Source: Tretioscincus oriximinensis (lineage: Eukaryota; Chordata; Lepidosauria; Squamata; Gymnophthalmidae). Taken from it: DNA of 64,000 bases. Within the stretch, counting starts at the first letter, position 1, and each line of letters opens with the position of its first letter. The DNA lies in contig JAJVDF010000771.1 in the NCBI GenBank assembly GCA_022410635.1, positions 419,543-483,542 of the forward strand, written 5' to 3'. This document shows, in pieces, positions 20,316-30,539 of this stretch. The translations under genes were made by a program, and so were the position numbers. Under the pieces are notes generated by a model that saw only the letters and a program-made list of their open reading frames with translations, was not told the DNA's origin and made no database searches.

Positions 20316-20560
20316 GGCTTCAGAGAGAAAGGGAGGAAGATAAGAAGGAGAGAAGGAAGATATAAGGGAAGATGGAAGGGAAAGAAAGAAAAAAAGCAAA
20401 TAAAGATAGAACAAGGGAAGGAATAGATGAAAGAAGGAAGCTAAGGAAGAAAAAAGGAAAGAAGAAAAGGAAAACAAAGAAAGCAGAAACAAAAAAAAGC
20501 AGCAAGTAAAAGAGGCAGTGGGTGGAGGAATGGATGGGAGCAAAAAGGAGGAAGGAGCTA
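20316..20560 (+). repeat. Homopurine tract
   Basis: About 240 bp of A/G with few interruptions (GAAGGAAAGAAAG pattern). RGS22-FBXO43 interval. ORFs here are low-complexity. Confidence 0.75.
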
Positions 20561-22119
20561 GAGGCTGTTGCAGTACTGTAATGCAACAGGATAATTCCGT
20601 TAGTCCTATACTATAAAGCCCAAAGGAGCCAGCAGACCGTGATGTCTTTCTGCGTACAGTGCGCCGGCCCATTTGTGCAGTTGCAGCAAGAGGAAAATAG
20701 GTTTCCTATTAGCAAAAAAGTGGCCTCGCCGAACCCCAGGCAGGAGCCTCAAGTCCTGACTGAAGTCCAGAAGGGCTCCAGCACGGGAAAGCGTTGTTGC
20801 CGCCGCCACCTGTGATGGCGGCAGGGATCATGGGAGGCTCCCACCGCTGTCCCTGCATCCACGCTCTGTCCCGGAGTAGACCTGAGGCTGCATCATCCAT
20901 TACCGGGAGACACCTGAAAACCTTCGGATGCTTCCACTAATGGAGCCTGGGGATCAGGCCCACTCCCACCTTCCTTTCCTCCCCCGGTCCACCCACTGTT
21001 CCCCAACTCCCCCCCCCCCCCAGGTACTATCCCATCTCCCTTCTCGTCAACTGAGAAAGGAACGAGAGAACCCCAAAGCAGGTGATGCAGAGTCACAATG
21101 GCTGCTTCGGGTTTTAAGCCTCCCTCCCCTCTCCTCCACAGCTGACATAGAGCTTCAAACCCGGTATCTCTGCTGAAACTCCAGGGCTCTTAAGAGCACA
21201 GTGCTACAGCAGTTAACAGACTAACAGGAGAAGAGTAGGAGAAATGTACATTGGCAAATATTTTTCAAAAATAAAACCAGCAAGAGCTTTGTGCTGCCCA
21301 TACCTCAGATTCCAAAGCATAAATTGCATCCAGATATCACTTATTTATCCCAACACCGTTGGATATTATAATACAGTTCAGCCAGTGCTTTATTCTGGAA
21401 CTAGTGGATAAGCCCGCAAAATTGGGTTTGGCTCCTGCTGCCCCTTCCTCCCTAGTAGAATAACTTATTGTTATTGTGTTATTATTTGCTTTAAATATGT
21501 ATTTAGTTATTTGTAGTTGTTTATGTAGTTGTAACAATAGGAAAAAGATAGAAGAAAAAGAAGCTGAATGTGCTTCAGAACAATTTAAATATTTTATTGA
21601 CATTGAATTGATTTTTTTCCTGCGAGCCACACCAGTTTCCAATGCTGACAGGAAGCACTTATATGATAAGCAATAAAGATGAAATAAGAGATTTTTATAA
21701 AATCCTAGTAGAATAAGGAACCAATGTCTAGTTGCAGTCACACTGGTAAGTTAACTTTAGGACCACTAAATGGGAAGTGATATAAAATGCTTTAAATAAG
21801 AAATTTAACTCTTTCTTTTGCTTTCAGTACCCATCAAATATAAATAAGCCTTGTTTTGCTTTCCTGAAAAAAACTTAAGAGTGCCAGTCTCCTCCAACTC
21901 CCTTTACAAACTATTACTAGTTTAATTTCCCAAATTCATATATATGTTTGTAAAGGAAGTTGGAGAAGACTGTGTGTATATATATATATACACACAGACA
22001 TACAATTGGTGGACCACAGTGTGAGACAGAGTGCTGGACTAGATGGGCTCCAGCCCAATTCAGCAGGTTCTTATGGAGACACGTACACACGCATGATTGA
22101 GATTAGGTACCGATAGTTA

Positions 22120-22299
22120 GGCTGACCAGATGACCCCTTTTTTGGGGGGTTGAAAACCTGGTTTTGGGGTGCCTCCCAGTTTTTTCTGAGGATAATTTTT
22201 TTCAAAAATCTTTTTTTAAAAAACAATTTTCCTCAGAAAAAATCGGGAGGTACCCCAAAACGGGTTTTCAACCCGCCCAAAGGGGTCATCTGGTCAGCC
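22120..22299. mobile_element. P1 palindromic MITE, copy 6
   Basis: Full-length palindrome between TA dinucleotides, downstream of the FBXO43 3' end. Confidence 0.85.
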
Positions 22300-23178
22300 T
22301 ACAATAATTGCAGTATTTAACAGGTTAAGAGTATGTGTGTGAACTTGGAGTAAATTCAATGCCAAGTCCTATCGCTACACATGATCCCAGGCACTATCTG
22401 GTCCAGATTCCAAAGTTCTGAATAATCTCAATATACAAAACTAACTCAGAATTGATTTGGGGAGAACAGTCTAAGAATTGCAGCTGGATCAGATCCATGG
22501 ACCATCAGGCAGCTTCCCATAGTTACAATATCTCAACAGCTGGCCTTCAAGGACATACAGCTTCCTAGTATCTGTGACAGTTGCACAATCTTATTGTTCA
22601 TCTATCTGGTTTTAAAGTAGCAACAGCAGGTGCAAAAATAGACATAACATGACAAACTACATTTGTCTGGATGGAGAAAGGATCAGAATACATCAGTGTC
22701 CAAACATCTAGGCCAGTCTCATTCATCTGCTGTATCTAATCCTAGAGTCATATTACTTTGTACCCAGGACACAACTAGTTATCTAAATACTGCCAACAAT
22801 CCTAAAATAACAAAAGAATAGGATGTTGTCCTATAGTAAGAAACATCATTATCTAGTAATCACTTAAGTACACTTTATATGATCAGACCAGTATGAATCA
22901 ATTCTCACCAGTGTTGGTTCAGTTCATCTTCTCCTTCCAGAAGATCAGTTGCAGTAATACTAGCTACAATAATAATAGCAGCACATTGAATAACTAAATA
23001 GGTTTTACTTGATATCTGTAGTATGCATTACAATAATAGTATTATGTTTAAAATATTTTATTAAAAATATGAGGAAATAATGCAAATATTTACTTTTTAA
23101 AAACTTGTCTTGTAACAAGAATAGTCCTTAAAATTTCAGGGGGGGGGATTTGTTTGAAATTATTGAAAAGTATGTTGC

Positions 23179-23184
23179 TTTATT
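23179..23184 (-). terminator. FBXO43: FBXO43 polyadenylation signal (AATAAA)
   Basis: AATAAA on the minus strand (CAATAAAGC) about 210 bases past the stop codon. The sequence between is AT-rich 3' UTR without other features. Cleavage would fall near 23150-23165. Confidence 0.6.
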
Positions 23185-23394
23185 GAAATATCTGCCATAG
23201 TGACAAACGTGAAGACAAAAAAATTAAAATTTCTTTTTAGTGTTTTCAAAATATTTTCAAAAGTCAAGCTGATATTATTTATACAGATAATTGATAACTT
23301 GATTAGTGATCAGAATTATATTTTCAAATGCATTATTATTTTTAAAAATGTTACTTATTTTGATGGGAGGAACAGTTTCATAATTGAAATATAT

Positions 23395-23643
23395 TTACAG
23401 ACGTTTTAAGTTTCTCTTGCTTTTGGCACTTCCAGGTAGAGCNTCTTTGCTGTTTTGACGTTTGATAGATAAACTGCCACAGTCTTTTGACCCGTGGAAG
23501 GCACACAGACATAGAATACAAAAGTCAAAGGCACAATCTTCCCAACTGCAGAGTCCTCGTTTTTTTAAAGACTGGTATTTAGCAGGACATTGACACTTCG
23601 GACAGGGTTTTAAAGCTTCGTCACTGAATAGAGTTTGGGCAAC
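23395..23643 (-). CDS. FBXO43: FBXO43 last coding exon (zinc-binding region and RL tail)
   Basis: Begins [18 protein letters not shown] after the acceptor TTTTGTATAG and ends [15 protein letters not shown]. It holds the zinc-binding region (Cys/His-rich, IBR-like) that blocks APC/C ligation and the C-terminal RL tail that docks on the APC/C (family knowledge). One ambiguous base lies at 23442, hiding one residue. Confidence 0.95.
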   Translation of the reverse strand, partial: VAQTLFSDEALKPCPKCQCPAKYQSLKKRGLCSWEDCAFDFCILCLCAFHGSKDCGSLSIKRQNSKXALPGSAKSKRNLKRL

Positions 23644-26600
23644 CTATACAAAATGAGTAGATACTCATTAGAATTTTGATCATACAATGGGGATGTAAGC
23701 ATACTTATTGAGTAATAAATGATATTACAGCTAGATATTAGCAATAATTTTACAATCGCAACAAGCATTAAACAGAATCGTTTGCTGACTATAGCAGTGG
23801 ATTTTCTTTAGCCAGTAAGATTTTGAATTATTTATGATTCTTCTCCTTCTCATATAAGGAATTAAAAAGTCCTCTTAGACTTATGTCATTTGAATGTTTC
23901 TTACGCATCTCTTCAATTTCCTCATCTGGATCTTTAANAAAAAGGCAGACTTTATGGCAGCCACTCAAGACTTCCTTCTGGGTAGTGAGACCACTCAAAC
24001 TCTTGAGTGCAAAAAAGGGACCTACATAGTTATAGTTTTGCAATAATTTGAGATAAAAAATCTGCTTAAGGAGGGACAGTGATTGCAGGAATGAGAGAAA
24101 AATAGTCACGTTTGGGGAAGTGATTTACAATTTTGTACACTAAATAGGGAATTAGCTTAGAGGGCATTCAAAGTCCCTTCTGACTTGAATATCCTAATAC
24201 GTTTAAAGCGCTAGCTACCTTATTTTTATACTATCCAATTTTTAATTGAATCAGAGTGAAATTATTTTACTTAAAACTTAAAAGCAAAACTTCTCTTTCA
24301 TTTCAATTAAAAGTTACTCCTGATTACTGGACCATATTGTGGTTTCTTCCATATTTCTTTCAGACTTCTAGAAAGCTTAATAGGCAACCTTATTTCTTCT
24401 CTGTAAGAATCTCTGAAAGAGATCCCAAACCCCCAATATGCCCATCTACAATTACTACCACAACATTACCCAATACAATTAATTCTAATACTGTAACATC
24501 TTAAACCCAATGATTTGTATGAAACTCCATGTGTATCTTCTATGTCTTATACCACACTCACTGTGAAAGATCTATCTCCCTCTCAGATTATATGAAAATT
24601 GTTTTTACCCACCTTAACATATGCTTCATGTTTACTAACTGGCTGAGGAGAAGGACTGCATCTCAAAGGTGTCAAAGGGGAAAGCATTTGTGATGCTGCA
24701 GATCTTGCTTGCGCCTGTACTGGATGTAGGGCAAATCTTGTCATCATAAGCCTAGTGGCAGCATCTTCCACATCTGGTAGGCACCTCTGTGAAAGGTAGC
24801 AAATCTTAGTTTATAATCATGTACTATTGTAGAAGAAGGTACCAATGTTCTTCACCAAAAACACTAAAATTACCAGTGACCCAAATAACTATTGGANGAA
24901 ACAATTAATAAAACCCATTTAATAATGCAGTGATCTTCTAGGAATGTTTGTTCACCAATTCAAGTGAGTAATTTTCCAGTGCAGTTATTATCCCATGGCT
25001 GTTCATTGTAAATGAGCAAGAAGCCAAAAGGAAGCATTGTGAGAGGTCGTAATGAACATATCCAGTTTACAAGATCAGCTGAGCTCTTTGAACTTTATAA
25101 TGCCCCACTTTAACAGGTTACAAGCACCGTAGTTATACACAAAACATACTTTCCATGCATATTCTAAAAGAGGGACTGAATAGTAACAGGCAGGCTGTTA
25201 TCCAGGAAAAACTCCCAGAATTTGAAATTAACTTCAGTGGAAACAAAAATTAGCATAATACAAAGTAGTAAAAAATATGTTCAAAATGCACTATGGTCTA
25301 AGGAGCCTGCAGACTACATGCCATTCTGGACTACCATAAGCCCTTTATTTTGAGCCTTAGACTTAAGCTAGGCTGACCAGATGATCCCTATTGGTGGGGG
25401 TTTAAAACCCGTTTGGGGGGTGCCTCCCGGTTTTTTCTGAGGAAAAAAAATTAAAAAAACAAGTATTTTTTGAAAAGATTTTTCTCAGAAAAAACTGCGA
25501 GGCACCCCAAAAACGGGTTTTCAAACCACCACCNCCAAAAGGAGTCATCTGGTCAGCCTATGTGAAATTTCATTTATTTACATTTCTATACCANCCTAAA
25601 CCCAAAAGTCTCAGGATGGTTAACAATAAAAAATCAAATGAACCATGCCAAAAATGTTCTTATAAACAATTGGACAACAGTCATTTAGGTCTCGTTCCTA
25701 CTGTACCAAAATGTCTAATTTGGGAGGATTCAGTTCCATTTCTTTTTCTTCCCTCTAAACCAGACTTTATGGTGTCACTGAGTCCAGCTTTCTTAAACTC
25801 AGTCTCATTTTGTCAATGGTGCCACTTCAGGTTAAATCTGAGAGAAGTGAGGAGAAAGGGAGGGCTAGAAACACATGCACCCACTGTCCATTAACCAGCT
25901 TCTGACATTTCAAAAGAAATGTATACAGGCAAAGGTACCCAACTTACACTTTAATCCCTTCTGGCAGCTTTTGCCTTTCTCTTCCATAGATCTCCCTGCC
26001 TTTGCAGCTTCACTGCAACACTCAGATAGGCCAAGACTAATCAAAAAATGNGATCCCTTTCACCTTCTGACCAAAGCTGCCCCCCAATGTTTGTTTTGTT
26101 CCAGAGGCTGAGAATTGTGGTTCCCTGTAGGTGCGCAAATCTCAACCTGGGAAATAAAGCCTCGATTGCAGTTTACTGGCTATGGTGGCATGACAGCTAT
26201 TAAAAAACTTCAACGTTAAACTCTGAACTGTGTTTTAATCATTATCATGCCACCATGCCAGCAAAGTGACCAGGGCTTCATTACCCAGGCTGAGATTTTC
26301 ACATCTGCAAGAGATATTAATTTCATCCTGGGAAATGAAGCCTCAATCCCTATTTGCCATTTACTTGTAGGGCCAGTGCTAATTCAAACAGCGAGGCGAG
26401 TGCTGATGGAGTCCTTGTGTATTAACCTGTTGGGATAAAACCTTAATATTTCTGAACACATCAAGGAATTCTTGAGGGGAGGCACCTCAGTTTACACCAT
26501 AATGAGGCATTTGTCTGTCTTACATTTATCATCGTTCAGCCTTACACAAGCAACCTGAGCAGACCACAACACAGAAATTGATTCAAAAACATAAAATCAG

Positions 26601-29600
26601 ATGATACTTCAGTTGATTCTGCTGAATGATTTCCAGCTCTGGAATGCAGTTCTATGCAGATCTGTATAATCTTATCCTGAAAGTTTCTTATCTCGAAAGT
26701 ATTTTGTAAGTTTATCACAGTAAGCCTCCAATAGTGAAAGAAACTGATTTTCTATGGTTAGAAAACAACAGCTCTTTAAACATCTTTTGTTGAGGACACA
26801 GCAGCCCCACGATTGTTACGAAGGCTCTGGATTTTCAGTTGTCTTACAAGTGGTAAACTCAGTATGAAAAATGAAGTCCTGCAATGCGGGGGACTTCCAA
26901 TATCACATCTAGAACAGTTTGTTAGCTGGATCAAGGAAGATGTTGGGCAGCAAGGTAAATGGAAATCAACAGCAACCCCATTCTATCACTTTGATCAAAC
27001 TCCAAAAATAATTCTCGTCACAGAGCAAATAGAGCACCTGATGAGAAAGAAAGGTTCTTTGTAGATTGTAACTTTCCCATCCCATCATATATAGTAGATA
27101 TACAGGACATAAACAAGTAAAGTGCTGGGTCTCTCAGTTCACTTATATCAGTTTCCAGAACTTTGTTATACACAGTACGGTAGGTCATTTTTTTCATCCG
27201 CAATTAACTCTTTTTGCAGTTTCTGTTGCCATTTCTTTTCATGCTCATTAGAACTAAAAGATGATCTCCATGATGACTATTTTGTCCCCTCACCAAGAAG
27301 CACAATTCCCTCTGACAAGAATAATACAGGTTCTACCCACTGAAGATGATCTACTGCCAGCACTGAGACAACAGAGGGACCTCTTGGCTCTTGCCAAGAG
27401 ATTTAAACTTGGGTTACCAACATGTTTGCCACATAGGCTGATGACCAAGGTTTAAAAAACAAATATGCCTGAAATTCTAAATACTGAAAACTTAATTCAC
27501 TATCCACCAAAGCATTTTCAATATATATTGATATTTCCCACTCAATCATATTTCCTGTGCCGCATCAATCAGTAACACATAACCAATTTTATGTTACCTT
27601 TGTTTCTGCTCTTAGCTGTTTTATGTACAATTTTCTTCTCCGATTTGCATTCTTATCTTGTACAACAATTTCTCGCCAGTTTTTGCTCACTTTCCACATA
27701 CTGAAATAAAGAACTATCATGAGTAACTTTCACACATTATAACAGGATTCAGATAAACTGTCTCTAAAAACTACTTCACACCAAAACTAGAAAAGAGTAG
27801 CCCTGGGTTTTTTTGCTCCAAAGTTTACATAATAAAAAGCATATGAATGCTTCTAATTTATTCAAGTTTAAAAATGTCCATCTTCAGTCACAGAAATAGA
27901 TATATGTCACCTGCACTACCTTTCCATGATTTAACTGTGACATATGAAATACTACCACTGCCCTGGCTTACAGCTATATGACAAACTCCCAAATGTTACA
28001 AAGGAACCCAAAACACCTTACATTTTTGGTTATTTATAGCATACTAATAAGAATAGAGAAATGAAGCTGTAAAATGCTATCCAGAATATTTTTACTTTTT
28101 TTATTCATTCCTCCCTCATGATGCATTATATAGTTCATATATTTGCCTAGTCTCACTTCCCCTACAAAATATCCTGTTTCTAAGTTTGGCTAACCATGTT
28201 TAAAAGTACTGACAATAAAGGAAAATTTATAATAATCCAAGTGTGGTTTTTTTACCTGCATAAGCTTTCCACAGTTAGGACATCTAAAATTAAGGTAAGA
28301 ATGTGCTTTAAGTCCCTCTCTTTTAATTCTGTTAATATATCCATTTTTTCTACACCCATTTTCTTGCCAATGAGATGAGCAACAATGTGCTTTAGTACAG
28401 AAGTGTCAAATCTGTTTATTTTCAACATGCCATTTTCTGCAGTGTGATTGTTCACAAACAGCTGATGCATCACTTGCAAAGCAGGGGTCCTTGACAGATT
28501 GCCAAGATTTGGAACTATGTGTTTATTATCATAGTCTAAAAAAACCGTTTCAGTATTTTCATCGATGGAGCCACCTGTCGCTTTTTGCTTGTATTCCAAA
28601 TGATCAAGAATATCGTCTTTTTCAGATTGCGAGCCACATTCTGAAAGGGTAGATAATCTTCTCAAACGTTGCAGTTTCCTTGCCTTTCTTTTAGAGCTGA
28701 GAATACTGAATGACTCATTGCGCTTTTGAAGCAACTCTTGAAAAGATCCCTCATGCTCTGACAAAGAATCTTCTGATTTATCAAAGCTAACTGAATGATA
28801 GCTGATACTATGGGGAGTTAAACTCAAAGTGCTTATTTGTTCAGAGGAAGATGTACTTATTTCAGATATGTTAAGATTAAGTTTTTCTACAAGACTGTTG
28901 ATAGGTGTGACAAATTTGTCTTCGATCGTCTCAGCAGGTAAAGACGGAGAACCGCTGACTAATTCCAAACAAGTGCTTTGTTCATTAAAACTAGTAAGAG
29001 CACTATCAATGAAAATATTGGGTGTCTTTGTTGATGATTTAGCTTGAATTGGAGATAAACAACCAGGTTCTGACAGCAAACTGCCTTTAGGTTTTGAATC
29101 ATCTATTGTAGAAGTCCTCTGCTGAGAAAACATTGATCTGAGCTTCTGACAAGTAGAACTGGAGTCTTCATTTTTTAAAGTACTGGTTACTAAAGGTTTA
29201 TAGCTCTTCTCTCTTAGCGAATCCAAGGCACATTTTGATGTTCTTTCATCAAAACTAAGAAAGTGAGGTACACTTGCTTTTTTCTGGTTGTTCCCTGACA
29301 ATATCTTTCTTTCAGAGCATGCAAAAGTCCCAACAGAAGCTGCTTTGGGAACAAGTAATCTTCTGCGAAGTAATGAATCTTTCTTAGCAGCTTTTGGGGT
29401 TTCAAAGATTTCCTTTCTCTCTGGTAACAACTTAGCATTGTTTTCATGTTCAATAGGAAACAACACAGAATGTGAATGCTTATAATTAAGAGGTAACTCC
29501 CTTTCATTCCGTTCCCCTTTGTTTTCTGTATCAGTGTAATCAAAGCTTGGGTCTTTCAGTGATTCACTGTATCCACTGTCATGAAATATGGAAGGAGAAC

Positions 29601-29679
29601 AAGAATCTTTAAAGTTGCAAGGGGAAGTCAATCTACTTCTTTTTAAAAAAACTGGTACAGTAGAATGGTTTTCTGACAT
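23395..29679 (-). CDS. FBXO43: FBXO43 (EMI2), F-box protein 43, APC/C inhibitor, complete CDS
   Basis: Meiotic inhibitor of the anaphase-promoting complex, responsible for metaphase II arrest in vertebrate eggs (family knowledge). Four coding exons: 28256-29679, 27598-27700, 24613-24786 and 23395-23643, total 1950 bases or 649 aa, a little shorter than the roughly 708 aa I recall for human. Seen in the protein: DSGYS at residues 34-38, fitting the beta-TrCP phosphodegron; RTST at 188-191, fitting the CaMKII RXXT consensus; a long Ser-rich N-terminus; a weak F-box near residues 395-510 ([12 protein letters not shown]); a Cys-rich zinc-binding region near the C-terminus ([21 protein letters not shown]); and a terminal RL tail (SKRNLKRL). 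FBXO5 is the paralogue, but the VEDAATRL and RL-tail context and the POLR2K/SPAG1 neighbours favour FBXO43. Confidence 0.95.
24613..24786 (-). CDS. FBXO43: FBXO43 coding exon 3
   Basis: A 174-base exon of 58 whole codons from [13 protein letters not shown] through [12 protein letters not shown] to EAYVK, acceptor CTTTCACAG, donor [14 protein letters not shown] and VQAQAR match the linker between the F-box and the zinc-binding region of human FBXO43. Confidence 0.93.
25371..25558. mobile_element. P1 palindromic MITE, copy 7
   Basis: Full-length palindrome between TA dinucleotides, in FBXO43 intron 2. It is followed directly by an L2-like LINE 3' tail at 25562. Confidence 0.85.
25562..25630 (-). 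mobile_element. L2-like LINE 3' tail fragment
   Basis: TTTATTTACATTTCTATACC followed by the AAACCCAAAAGTCTCAGGATGGTTAACAATAAA block. Confidence 0.5.
26125..26310. mobile_element. Imperfect palindrome, possible MITE
   Basis: Left arm (26132-26190: AAATCTCAACCTGGGAAATA ... GGCTATGGTGGCATG) is complementary to the right arm (26252-26310: GCCACCATGCCAGCAAAGTG ... CAGGCTGAGATTTTC). The CTGGGAAATGAAGCCTC motif recurs at 26330-26346. FBXO43 intron 2. Confidence 0.5.
27598..27700 (-). CDS. FBXO43: FBXO43 coding exon 2 (end of F-box)
   Basis: A 103-base exon: acceptor TTTATTTCAG, first base completing a Ser codon, then [14 protein letters not shown] and [19 protein letters not shown], donor GTAACA. 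KNWREIV and NANRRRK are highly conserved in EMI1/EMI2 proteins. Confidence 0.95.
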
Positions 29680-29697
29680 CTTGTTAATCTATGTGTT
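28256..29697 (-). CDS. FBXO43: FBXO43 first coding exon (CDS from 29679)
   Basis: A large exon preceded by the acceptor TTTTATTTTACAG, so at least one upstream non-coding exon must exist. After 18 untranslated bases the ATG (29677-29679) opens a 474-codon frame plus two bases, ending TTATGCAG|GTAAAA. It holds the DSGYS degron, the RTST site, a second basic site (RRLSTLSE, near residues 340-347) and the start of the F-box region. If the donor were read through, the frame would stop one codon later, which supports splicing here. Confidence 0.95.
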
Positions 29698-30539
29698 CTG
29701 TAAAATAAAAGCAATACTTTATTAGAAATAAATAATTTTGTTTAATTTATATAATTGCTTATCTCTNTTTTTTAAAAGAGAGAGATACCAGCCAATTTAA
29801 AAAGTAGTACCTTGCCTATGTTGCTTTTTGAAACCACCAACTAGCACATGAAGTTTCAGCTCTGTCAAATGCTCACCTATGAATATTTATAACTGTAAGG
29901 GGGAAACATTGTGAAAATTTAGTATCCATTTTACCCAATACACCTCCTCTTATTGGCTTGCTTTCCACCATTTTAATTCAAAAGTTTTTCTACAATATTC
30001 TGCAAATGTTAAGGGCCAGCAGTTTGATTCAATTTTGACTGAAATGGACCTGTCTGTCCTCTTCAAGAGAGCCAAATCTGGCTCATACAAAATGTGTTTT
30101 CATTGCCTAACTAAAATAAAACTTTCCTGTAGCATCAAAATTAATGCATTGAGAAAATTCAATTCTGGCCCTATGTGTGAAAAAGTTAATATTTCAAATA
30201 GCAATTACTCCTACTTAGAACTCTAAGCATAACTTCCAAGACTTCCTGGCTTCTTTTCTGGCCATTACTGGTGCCAATTTGCACTATAGCCATTCCTTTC
30301 TCTAAAGTAGATGACCCATGCCATGCTATGTCTTCATGGCATTTCACTGACTGACCAGATTTTCTGAGACCCAAACTGGAGTGTGTGAGAAATCCACAAA
30401 GTGCATGAGAAATTTTCAAAGTGCATAAGAAATTTGCAGGTGGGGGTTGGGGGGGGGTTGCTGAGGGGAAGGTTGCTAGAGCCCACTAGTGGTGGCACAA
30501 TGAATTTTTAAAAATAAAACCCAACCCCCTTTTAAACTG

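Larger units (their letters stand above)
19260..23150. other. RGS22-FBXO43 intergenic, unannotated parts
   Basis: 19260-20310 and 21200-22100 are AT-rich with nothing recognisable. 20640-21150 is moderately GC/CpG-rich (CCGCCGCCACC near 20800) but carries no splice-framed ORF I can recognise. (TA)n lies at 21977-21990. Confidence 0.45.

Noticed and set aside
23828..24109. 93-codon minus-strand ORF ending [20 protein letters not shown]
   Set aside because: Lies in FBXO43 intron 3, is AT-rich and has no match I recognise. Using it would break the FBXO43 frame, which joins exons 3 and 4 exactly.
26813..27455. Plus-strand ORFs in FBXO43 intron 2
   Set aside because: Opposite strand to the gene, no conserved motif, no splice context.
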